From NCBI GenBank assembly GCA_016938735.1, contig JAFGUB010000032.1:124001-188000 (forward strand): DNA of 64,000 nucleotides, in the 5' to 3' direction. Numbering within the stretch: position 1 is the first letter of the stretch; each line of letters starts with the position of its first letter. This DNA comes from Campylobacterales bacterium (GTDB lineage: Bacteria > Campylobacterota > Campylobacteria > Campylobacterales > Sulfurimonadaceae). Below the pieces are notes generated by a model. That model worked only from the letters and a program-made list of their open reading frames with translations, searched no databases and was not told where the DNA came from. Shown piece after piece: positions 50,263 through 57,881 of the stretch. The position numbers and the translations under genes were made by a program.

Positions 50263-53250
50263 TCAAGCATTCAAGCTTTTTTGATGATTCCACATCACAT
50301 CAAAAATGAACTCTTGATAGCGTTTTTGAAAACTATCATCATCGACAAACTTCTTAAAAATCTCGGTATGCGTGAACATCAGGTTCTGCATTACTTCCTG
50401 CAATCTTTTGTCAAGAGCTATTTTTGCATTCTGTCTGTCAGAATTTTTCATTGTATTAAGCATAGCGCCATCCGATTGCAACGATTGCGGAATGTCTTGC
50501 GTAAGTATCTGATTTACCTTGTCGGGGTCAGCCCATTTGATATCACCAAACCGGACATTAAATGCTTTAAGAATGCTTTCCAAGCTATCTCTCTCACCAC
50601 CACCCTTGCCACCGCCCGGTTCAACTGGAGCAGGGTCAACAACTCCATCTTCATCATTCAGGCCGATATCTGTCTTTTTGTCACGGCTGAGTCTGTAGCT
50701 GTCCATATTGACCGTTTCAATAATATTCTCATCCTCTTTGTTGCTTTCAATGTGCAGTTTGGGTATTAGCAGTTTAAGATAGAGCCACATTTTTTCCCAT
50801 ATCTGCTTCTTGAAGTCAAGTAGCTTTGAAAGATAGCTATAGGTTCTGACAAAGGATTTGGCCTTAACCTTGAAATCAATCTTCTCATCTTCGCCCAGCT
50901 CACTATCAAAAATCGCCACACCCCTATCAATGATGGCATCAATATCCGCTCGATTGTTCTCTTTCGAGTAATATGCTTCAAAGAGCCTGTCCAAATCTTC
51001 TTGACTAAAAAGCTGATACCCTTCGAGGCCATCTTGCAGGTCATTCAGTTTATTCGGGTCAGTTCCTTCGCTCAGAATCGTGGTGGTAAAATACGGGTCG
51101 AAAGCTTCCTTGATTTCTTCAGTCGTGTTGTAAAAATCCAGAACAAAAGTATCGTTTTTGTATGGTTTATAGGCTCGGTTGAGTCGTGAAAGTGTCTGAA
51201 CAGCCTGAACATCCGCCAGCTTCTTATCGACATACATTGTATGCAGCAGCGGTTCGTCAAATCCTGTCTGGTACTTGTTGGCAACAATCAAAAATCGGTA
51301 TTCAGCCTTCTTGAACTGTTTGGGTATGTCGCTAATACCATCCTCAAAAGGGTTCATGCTTACTTCGGTGTAATCGATTCCCTTGTAGTTCTTTGTTCCT
51401 GAAAATGCAACGATAGCTTTATAAGTTGAGTTGATTTCCTTCAAGTATTCATCGAAAGCCTGTCGGTATTTGATGGCACTCTCAATACTTTTGGTCACCA
51501 CCATCGCCTTTGCTTTTCCATCAATGAGATGTTTGACATCCTTATGAAAGTGGTCAATCATCACACGGGCTTTCTGACCTATAGAAAACTCATGACCCTC
51601 AACGTATGCGCGAAGCTTTTTCTGTGCCTGCTTAGTTTCAAAATCCGGGTTGCCCTCAACTGCCTTAACGAGCTTGTAATAGGAGTTGTAGGTCGTATAG
51701 TTTTTCAGCACATCAAGAATGAACTCTTCTTCAATGGCCTGTTTCATTGAATAGAGATGGAACGGATAGTATCGCCCGTCATCACCCTTGCGACCAAAGG
51801 TTTCGAGGGTTTTATTTTTCGGTGTTGCGGTAAAGGCGAAGTAGCTTGCATTAGTGAGCATTTGGCGAGACTCGACAAGATAGTCGATATAACTTTCCGT
51901 ATCAATATTGCCTTCTTCATCCCGCAACTCTTCAATATCCTTGTTTGCAAGTACCGCGTTCATTTTTGCTGCGTTGTCACCGCTCTGAGAACTGTGAGCC
52001 TCATCGATAATAATGGCAAACTTGGCATTGGCAAGTACGCCAATCTCCTGTAGAACAAAGGGGAATGTCTGCACGGTAGTAATAATGATTTTTTTTCTGT
52101 TCGCCAGTGCTGCACCGAGTTGCCCACGCTTCGTATCTGACTTGCCGGTAATGGCCTCCACAACATTCTTGACCTGTGCAAATGCCTTGATATTGTCTCG
52201 TATCTGCTTGTCCAGTACCGTTCTGTCCGTTACGACAATGATGCTGTCGAAAATTGCCTTGTCTTCATTGTCATGCAGGCCTACAAGCTGATGCGCAAGC
52301 CATGTAATACTGTTCGACTTGCCTGACCCGGCGGAATGCTGAATAAGATAACGTTTCCCTACACCCTTTTGTTTTACGTCGGAAAGTAACTGCCGAACAG
52401 CGGTTAGTTGATGATACCGTGGGAATATCATCTTCCTTTTGGTTTTACCTGTATCAGGGTCTTTTTCAACCAGAAGCTGGGCAAACTTCTCGATGATGTT
52501 TGAGAGTGACGATTTGGTTAATACCTCTTTGTACAGATAGTCGGTCTTGATGCCACTTAAATTTACTGGATTTCGTGCACCGTATGGTGGATACGGTCTG
52601 CCTTCATTTTGTCCTTTGTTGAAAGGGAGAAAAAAAGTTTTTTTACCCTTGAGTTCAGTGGACATAAAGACATCATCGGTATCAGCGGCAAAGTGCACCA
52701 AACATCTGCCAAAGTTTAGCAACAAGTCTTTTGGATCTCGGTCATTCTGATACTGCCTGATGGCGTGCTTGACTGCCTGTCCTGTGAAGGCATTCTTCAG
52801 CTCCATCGTAACCACTGGAAGACCGTTGATAAAAATTACAAGGTCAATGCGGTTTGCATGAGCATCGCTGTATACCAGCTCTTCCGTGACGCTGAAGATA
52901 TTGGCATCATAGTTTTTCTTGCTGGCCTCATTAAGCGCACTGACCGGCTCAGGATAGAAGAGCTGGACGGTTTTGTCAAAGTACTTCACCCCTTTGCGCA
53001 GGGTTTCGACGATGCCATCATTGCGAATTTTTTTATCAAGTCTGACCAGAAATGCCCGCTCGCCCTTGCTTTGAATCGTCGCCAGTGTTTCAGGTTGGGT
53101 TTCCCTCAGGAAAGAGATGAGTTGAGCTTTGTTGATGGCGAACTCTTTTTCGAAGTCGGTTGAAAAGCTCTGAACATAATCACCGCTGTCAGTCAGCTCT
53201 TGAATAATGAGTTTCTGGAAGCCTTTTTCACTTGTGTCAGCGTGTGTCAT
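50263..53250 (-). CDS. hsdR: Type I restriction enzyme subunit R
   Basis: The 995-residue motor-nuclease subunit. The N-terminal PD-(D/E)XK nuclease has NRIDLVIFINGLPVVTMELK. The SF2 translocase has Walker A QHSAGSGKSNSI, Walker B FAIIIDEAHSSQSG, FTATPKNKTLETFG and TLSRLNRAYK (motif VI). A C-terminal helical region binds the methylase core. It cuts DNA lacking the host methylation. Its ATG directly abuts the stop of the S-4TM gene, so it is translated from the same operon as hsdM and hsdS although three kilobases of cargo separate them. Confidence 0.95.
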   Translation of the reverse strand: MTHADTSEKGFQKLIIQELTDSGDYVQSFSTDFEKEFAINKAQLISFLRETQPETLATIQSKGERAFLVRLDKKIRNDGIVETLRKGVKYFDKTVQLFYPEPVSALNEASKKNYDANIFSVTEELVYSDAHANRIDLVIFINGLPVVTMELKNAFTGQAVKHAIRQYQNDRDPKDLLLNFGRCLVHFAADTDDVFMSTELKGKKTFFLPFNKGQNEGRPYPPYGARNPVNLSGIKTDYLYKEVLTKSSLSNIIEKFAQLLVEKDPDTGKTKRKMIFPRYHQLTAVRQLLSDVKQKGVGKRYLIQHSAGSGKSNSITWLAHQLVGLHDNEDKAIFDSIIVVTDRTVLDKQIRDNIKAFAQVKNVVEAITGKSDTKRGQLGAALANRKKIIITTVQTFPFVLQEIGVLANAKFAIIIDEAHSSQSGDNAAKMNAVLANKDIEELRDEEGNIDTESYIDYLVESRQMLTNASYFAFTATPKNKTLETFGRKGDDGRYYPFHLYSMKQAIEEEFILDVLKNYTTYNSYYKLVKAVEGNPDFETKQAQKKLRAYVEGHEFSIGQKARVMIDHFHKDVKHLIDGKAKAMVVTKSIESAIKYRQAFDEYLKEINSTYKAIVAFSGTKNYKGIDYTEVSMNPFEDGISDIPKQFKKAEYRFLIVANKYQTGFDEPLLHTMYVDKKLADVQAVQTLSRLNRAYKPYKNDTFVLDFYNTTEEIKEAFDPYFTTTILSEGTDPNKLNDLQDGLEGYQLFSQEDLDRLFEAYYSKENNRADIDAIIDRGVAIFDSELGEDEKIDFKVKAKSFVRTYSYLSKLLDFKKQIWEKMWLYLKLLIPKLHIESNKEDENIIETVNMDSYRLSRDKKTDIGLNDEDGVVDPAPVEPGGGKGGGERDSLESILKAFNVRFGDIKWADPDKVNQILTQDIPQSLQSDGAMLNTMKNSDRQNAKIALDKRLQEVMQNLMFTHTEIFKKFVDDDSFQKRYQEFIFDVMWNHQKSLNA

Positions 53251-54153
53251 TTACTCTCCCTTAGGTGCATACTTTTCAAGGATTTTTTCGTTCGTAGCAG
53301 ATAACTTTTTATTGGTGCCATCTTTAAAAAGCTTATAAAACCAATCTGGAATCAAGACTGAGCGAATTCTATTTTCACTGTATATGTAATCCTGATAAAT
53401 ACGGCAGCGCTGCTTTTCGTTAATAGCTTTAAAATTTTCACAATCGTGCAATATTTTTTTATCGACACTCCTGTTTTGAACAATTTGCCGATTCAAATTT
53501 CTTGATGTTTTGAAACTTAGATAAAAGAGTGGAATCAGTGGGAAGACGATAAATATTAGTGAGTCCTGAAAAGACATATTGAAATAAAAAGCTATGGATA
53601 TAGCGAATAGCGCAATGAAGCCTATAAGCAGGTCTGTAAGCACTTTATATTTGGTTTTCAGTTCATTGCCCCAGATAATATTCATTCGCTGTGCAATTAA
53701 TACTTTTAAGTAATGCGGGGCATCCCGTTCCTCACCATACCAATTTTGCAATGCTTCATCATCTCCTTTGAATGCTTGCTGTCCATCGAATATTTTCTCT
53801 TCACTGATGCCTTCCAGAATCAGTACATCATTTCTGTGGATATCAAAGACGCGTACATCAAATTCCTCTTGCGCTTTCGCTCCATGGGCGATGAACTTGT
53901 CTGCGTATTGCTCCAAAAAGTACATAATAAGAATCCAAACCAGTCCAATACTGATAACAAGAGCATCGTATTCGAGTTCGATGCCAGCAACATTTTTTGC
54001 GTAGCGATAGCCCATATACACCAAAGGCAATACAATACTTACTATGAGCACTACAGTTTTGATATTTTTTGCTTTTGAATAAAAATAGCGCATCGCTCTG
54101 AGAAGTTCGAGGTTGGTTCCCATGTTTTGATTTGCAAACATCAATATCCCCAT
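53251..54153 (-). CDS. S-4TM-type pore-forming CBASS effector
   Basis: A 300-residue membrane protein with two transmembrane hairpins: about 33-52 (TVVLIVSIVLPLVYMGYRY), 64-81 (ALVISIGLVWILIMYFL), 172-191 (LLIGFIALFAISIAFYF) and 198-215 (IFIVFPLIPLFYLSF). A soluble segment lies between the hairpins and a charged C-terminal tail follows. This matches the S-4TM family of putative pore-forming effectors encoded beside CD-NTases. On phage infection, a cyclic nucleotide would open the pore and kill the cell. Its ATG abuts the CD-NTase stop; ATG at 54141 is an alternative start. Confidence 0.68.
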   Translation of the reverse strand: MGILMFANQNMGTNLELLRAMRYFYSKAKNIKTVVLIVSIVLPLVYMGYRYAKNVAGIELEYDALVISIGLVWILIMYFLEQYADKFIAHGAKAQEEFDVRVFDIHRNDVLILEGISEEKIFDGQQAFKGDDEALQNWYGEERDAPHYLKVLIAQRMNIIWGNELKTKYKVLTDLLIGFIALFAISIAFYFNMSFQDSLIFIVFPLIPLFYLSFKTSRNLNRQIVQNRSVDKKILHDCENFKAINEKQRCRIYQDYIYSENRIRSVLIPDWFYKLFKDGTNKKLSATNEKILEKYAPKGE

Positions 54154-55140
54154 TTATCCGTATTGCGGAAAATCGCTTCCAAATATCTCGCGCCATTTGG
54201 CAATAGCCTTACGCATATCTTGGTCATTTGTTTCGAATGAGATGGCTTGTTTGGCTTTATCGTAAGACTCTTTAGCCTTTTCAGATATTTTTTGCCTGTC
54301 ATACCAGCCATGAGTATTGATGTCTCCTTGAAAACCTTTGGGGTCCATTACTGGGTTGTAAATAGCATTTTCTAAATGGCTCCAAAAGTCTCGTAGTTCA
54401 AAATCGATGTATTCGGAAACTTCATACTTTGAATCATAAAAATTAAGAATCATAATTTCGAAGAGGTATGAAGACATAGTGGGCATTGTCGGTCTTTTTT
54501 GCCAGTACTTCAGAGTCCGAATAATTTGAAGTATTTTGCCGTTATGTTTTTGGTTTACACTTGATACGTTCGTCTGGTCAACCCGAGGGTCTGTAGCTTT
54601 CCAGTTGCCGCTTCCATCGGGAATCAAGTAAAAATCAGCAGTTGTAAAAAATGCTGGGACAATGTCAAAGTTCCATTCATAAGAAGTAAGTGAAAGTGTG
54701 GCTGCCTCTTGTCTTCTATGGATATCAGCCTTTTTATAGTGCTCAATTTCTGACAAACCACTTACCAATTTGTTGATAAGCTTTCTTGAATTTAATATAC
54801 CATCATCGCACATTGGCCATAAATATTTTGCATCTTCAGGAACATGGATGACATATTCTTTGCCATATGAGTATTCAGTGTAAGTCGCTCCTGACGCTTT
54901 AAATGCCAATAACAGGTCAATATCATCTAATTCTCGAATCTTCGTATTTCTTGCGAAAGAGCCAAATTTAATGTGTTTTTCGTCGTAAAGAAAGGGAAAG
55001 TCTAATATTTTTGTAGGAAGCTTACAGAGCTGTTCTATTAGCCAATTACGGCTTTTTCGTGCTGTTTTAGTTCGTTCTGAATCCAGATTGACATAATCGC
55101 GGTTGAACTCGGTAAATGCCCCATTGACTGTTGTTGCCAC
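54154..55140 (-). CDS. CD-NTase (CBASS cyclic-nucleotide synthase)
   Basis: A 328-residue nucleotidyltransferase of the cGAS/DncV-like (SMODS) group. The sequence shows the GS motif (FGSFARNTKI, Gly60-Ser61), the catalytic DxD (LDDIDLLLAF, Asp73 and Asp75) and the third Asp in WNFDIVPAFF (Asp159). A helical C-terminal half follows with IIRTLKYWQKRPTMPTMSSY, typical of the OAS/CD-NTase fold. On infection it should make a cyclic oligonucleotide that activates the membrane effector encoded next. No Cap2/Cap3 (E1/JAB) genes are present, so this is a minimal type I CBASS. The product nucleotide and clade cannot be read from sequence by eye. Confidence 0.8.
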   Translation of the reverse strand: MATTVNGAFTEFNRDYVNLDSERTKTARKSRNWLIEQLCKLPTKILDFPFLYDEKHIKFGSFARNTKIRELDDIDLLLAFKASGATYTEYSYGKEYVIHVPEDAKYLWPMCDDGILNSRKLINKLVSGLSEIEHYKKADIHRRQEAATLSLTSYEWNFDIVPAFFTTADFYLIPDGSGNWKATDPRVDQTNVSSVNQKHNGKILQIIRTLKYWQKRPTMPTMSSYLFEIMILNFYDSKYEVSEYIDFELRDFWSHLENAIYNPVMDPKGFQGDINTHGWYDRQKISEKAKESYDKAKQAISFETNDQDMRKAIAKWREIFGSDFPQYG

Positions 55141-55155
55141 TACATCATCCTTTTC

Positions 55156-56241
55156 CTATTTGAACTCATATCTGCCCAGCTCTCTTCGTAGGTAGTGGTT
55201 GAACGGAATAAGCCCGTCGTGCGAAAGTCGTCCTATCACGATGGATGGTTTAATGCCCAAGGAGTCGGCAAATGCCGTTACTGTCGCCTTGGTAAAGCTT
55301 CCGCTCATGGCAAACGCTTTGAACTCCTTCATCGGAATCAGAAAGTCCCGCGCGAATTCGTCGGCCTCGCGCTCTTGCTGTTGAAGTTCAGGCGTGTTAT
55401 AGCCGTTTTCAAGGAACATCTCGCGCTTGTTGTGCAAAAGGATATGCCCAAGCTCGTGAAAGAAGCTGAACCAGAAGATATCCGAAGTCTTTCCTTTTAG
55501 GCTCATCATGACGACGGCTTTGTCGCGGTTTTCTATCCAAAAGGTTGCTCCGTTGACACCACTGTTTTTAAAGTGCGGCAGCATCACGAACGCCACACCG
55601 CATGAAGCCAGCAGCGCTTTACACTCTGTAATCGCTTCGTTGATTTCCCTGTTCATGGATGCCCGAAGCTCCGGCAGGATTTTTTTGAACTTCGTTTTAT
55701 TGAATGATTCGGTTTCGATGGACTCTGCCGCCAACCTGCCAGCCTGCACCCACGATGCGATGCTCTCATGAAAAATATTTTTATGATTCGTGACACGAAA
55801 GGCGCTCTGATATGCCCCGACGTGCTCAATGCGAGAAAGCTGTGCCACCGCAAAGAAGCGTCTCAGCTCATTAACCCGCTCTATCACGTTGCGAGTCGCT
55901 TTGACGAACCCATACTTCGCCAGTTCCGCATACGGGAACTTTGAGAGCAGGGTGCTTTCTTCTTCCATGACTCTCAGCTCTTCCTGTTTCGCAAGTACCA
56001 TCTGGTACTCCGCTTCCAACCCTACCCAGATATGGGCGGGAACTCTCAATACATCCTCCAGCTCTATCGCCGTAGTCGGCGTAATGCTCTTTTTGCCCTT
56101 AATGATTTCATTAACGGCCTGTGTTGGTCTGCCAAGCCTCTTGGCGAGTTCAGCCTGACTCATACCAACCTCTTCCAGCACCTCTTCGAGATATTCGCCG
56201 GGGTGTATGGCTAAATCTGATTGATAGGTATTAGTCTCCAT
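55156..56241 (-). CDS. HigA-type HTH antitoxin fused to ImmA/IrrE zinc peptidase
   Basis: A 361-residue protein. The N-terminal XRE/HigA helix-turn-helix (HPGEYLEEVLEEVGMSQAEL, NEIIKGKKSITP) is at 13-65, a helical linker follows, and a C-terminal ImmA/IrrE metallopeptidase carries FFHELGHILLH (zinc ligands and Glu, 261-270) and EREADEFARDF (third ligand, about 290-299). The gene overlaps the HigB-like toxin gene by 11 bases and precedes the CD-NTase by 15. HigA would repress the promoter and neutralise the toxin; the peptidase could relieve this on DNA damage or infection. The layout resembles the CBASS regulators CapH and CapP joined in one chain. Confidence 0.85.
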   Translation of the reverse strand: METNTYQSDLAIHPGEYLEEVLEEVGMSQAELAKRLGRPTQAVNEIIKGKKSITPTTAIELEDVLRVPAHIWVGLEAEYQMVLAKQEELRVMEEESTLLSKFPYAELAKYGFVKATRNVIERVNELRRFFAVAQLSRIEHVGAYQSAFRVTNHKNIFHESIASWVQAGRLAAESIETESFNKTKFKKILPELRASMNREINEAITECKALLASCGVAFVMLPHFKNSGVNGATFWIENRDKAVVMMSLKGKTSDIFWFSFFHELGHILLHNKREMFLENGYNTPELQQQEREADEFARDFLIPMKEFKAFAMSGSFTKATVTAFADSLGIKPSIVIGRLSHDGLIPFNHYLRRELGRYEFK

Positions 56242-56533
56242 AGTGCTTACTCACTTCCTCGATTTTGGCGATATCGAACGAATCGCCGTCGTTGGTAATA
56301 ATCAAACGCCAAAAGCCTGTGAGCTTGATGGCGTATTCTCCTTTTCGGTCTCCTGTCAACGGGTGGAAGTCCCACCCCGGCAAAGAGTAAAGTTCGTCGA
56401 AGTTCTTAGCTGCTTTTAGCGTATTGACCCGCATAATGAACTTTCGTGCAATCTGCGAGCCGTAAGCTTTCACCGCTTCGCTGCTGTTCTCATACTGTTT
56501 CTGAAGTTTTTTTGTCCGAAAGCTTATTTCCAA
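56231..56533 (-). CDS. HigB-like toxin (RelE/ParE superfamily)
   Basis: A 100-residue protein: MEISFRTKKLQKQYENSSEA, AARKFIMRVN-like central helix (IARKFIMRVNTLKAA), then LPGWDFHPLTGDRKGEYAIK and LTGFWRLIITNDGD. This is the HigB pattern of ribosome-dependent mRNA interferases. It is paired with the HTH/ImmA protein in the toxin-first order typical of higBA. Sited between hsdS and the CBASS genes, it could stabilise the whole defence operon. Confidence 0.82.
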   Translation of the reverse strand: MEISFRTKKLQKQYENSSEAVKAYGSQIARKFIMRVNTLKAAKNFDELYSLPGWDFHPLTGDRKGEYAIKLTGFWRLIITNDGDSFDIAKIEEVSKHYGD

Positions 56534-56570
56534 TATCGACTCTTTTTCTTCACCCTTTAGGTGAATTGTA

Positions 56571-57881
56571 TCATATATTTTCTACGACTTTGATTTTTCC
56601 CGTCACGGCATTGGATATAAGGCTTTGGCGGTACTCTTTAAGGGAGGCAATTTCTTTCTCGATAAGGTTGATACTCTTCTCTGCTTGTTCATTGACATCG
56701 GATATATGACTCACAATTTGACGTTGTTCTTCAAGAGGAGGCAGACCTATAAAATAATTAGCTAAAAAACCCGTCGCTATTCGTTTTTGTCCAGCTGAAC
56801 CATGCATATTGGCTTCAGCGATTGTGCGAAGCTTTTTGTCTCTAAGAATGGAATGCAAATATGCAGCAATGATTTTTTTCGTTGCTCTGAACACAATAAA
56901 CTCGGTACTCCCGTATCCAATATTATGAGTCAAGTTTTGCACGATGGCACAATTCCCATTTTCCATGCAAGGAGTGATTTTCGCAAATATCACATCCTCG
57001 TTTCTAAAGGCTGTATATCCTTGTGCAATTTCGCTCAGCGGTCTGAAGCTGTACTTTTTAATTCTTCCATATTCTTCGGAAACGTTTTCCATTGGTACAA
57101 ACTCAATTTGTGTGTTTGGCTGTATGCCTTTTGCCTTTGAGCTTGGGTTAATTCGCACAATATGCTTGATTTTCCGAATCTCCCAATGCTCAGGAATCTC
57201 ACCAAGCCATTCAATACAGCTATCTTTACATGTAACGCTCTCATCCAAGCCACGAGTGACGGCTTTGTTGATAGCAGCTGTGCGTCGCTCTTTTAGTAAC
57301 TCAATGAGTTTTTCCTGTTTAGCAATGTGGGCATCGATTTGGGAGGTTTTTTTGTTGATGAACTCGGCAATGGCTTTTTGTTCTTTGGGAGGTGGAACCG
57401 GCACAACAAAGTTGTTGAACTCATCAGCGGGTAAGCGCCATCTTCCAAGCTGTGAACTTCCTTGTCCGAAAGCAAAGAAAATTTTATTTTTATATCCCGT
57501 TTGAAAGAGGTGCAGGTAGTACTCTTTCACCTGAGTATCATCTGTTAGGGTAAACACCCTGTAATCAGGACTTGTTACGCCATCGTATTTGGAAATATCG
57601 ACATAGCCTGTCAGTAAGTCCATATGGTTCATGGCAAAATCGTTTTTCTCGACAATCTGGTATTTGGAGTAATCCATAGCGAGTTGACCTTCGCCACTGG
57701 TGATGTCCTTGACCTTTATACCGCTTTGAGTAATAGACAATACGTCCCAGTCGGTTGTTCCCGCAATTCTCTTTTTGATTTTGAATAGAAATTTGATTCT
57801 TCGTGTATCCCAATGTTCGGGGATGTCTCCCAACCACGCCTGAGCGCTATCTTTGTAAGTGTCGTATGGCTGGTACGTCAT
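56571..57881 (-). CDS. hsdS: Type I restriction-modification specificity subunit S
   Basis: The 436-residue DNA-recognition subunit has two target-recognition domains (about 1-200 and 215-420), each followed by a conserved helix. The two halves begin with related sequence (AWLGDIPEHWDTRRIKFLFK and EWLGEIPEHWEIRKIKHIVR), the usual internal symmetry. Each half ends PPKEQKAIAEFINKKTSQID or PPLEEQRQIVSHISDVNEQA. The target sequence cannot be predicted. Its ATG overlaps the hsdM stop by one base. The element's only TTACATGTAA (57226-57235) lies at the junction between the two halves. Confidence 0.93.
   Translation of the reverse strand: MTYQPYDTYKDSAQAWLGDIPEHWDTRRIKFLFKIKKRIAGTTDWDVLSITQSGIKVKDITSGEGQLAMDYSKYQIVEKNDFAMNHMDLLTGYVDISKYDGVTSPDYRVFTLTDDTQVKEYYLHLFQTGYKNKIFFAFGQGSSQLGRWRLPADEFNNFVVPVPPPKEQKAIAEFINKKTSQIDAHIAKQEKLIELLKERRTAAINKAVTRGLDESVTCKDSCIEWLGEIPEHWEIRKIKHIVRINPSSKAKGIQPNTQIEFVPMENVSEEYGRIKKYSFRPLSEIAQGYTAFRNEDVIFAKITPCMENGNCAIVQNLTHNIGYGSTEFIVFRATKKIIAAYLHSILRDKKLRTIAEANMHGSAGQKRIATGFLANYFIGLPPLEEQRQIVSHISDVNEQAEKSINLIEKEIASLKEYRQSLISNAVTGKIKVVENI

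Larger units (their letters stand above)
66..57235. repeat. Highly iterated palindrome TTACATGTAA (15 exact copies)
   Basis: Exact copies at 66, 399, 1869, 2526, 3701, 14746, 15287, 18573, 25180, 31128, 31608, 32924, 38678, 40102 and 57226 (first base). Fewer than one would be expected from base composition. One-mismatch forms occur at about 3789, 12649, 13320, 13949, 23331 and 36785. In genes it is read as Leu-His-Val or as Thr-Cys (Leu-Thr-Cys-Lys); it also sits at gene ends and in leaders. Confidence 0.95.
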
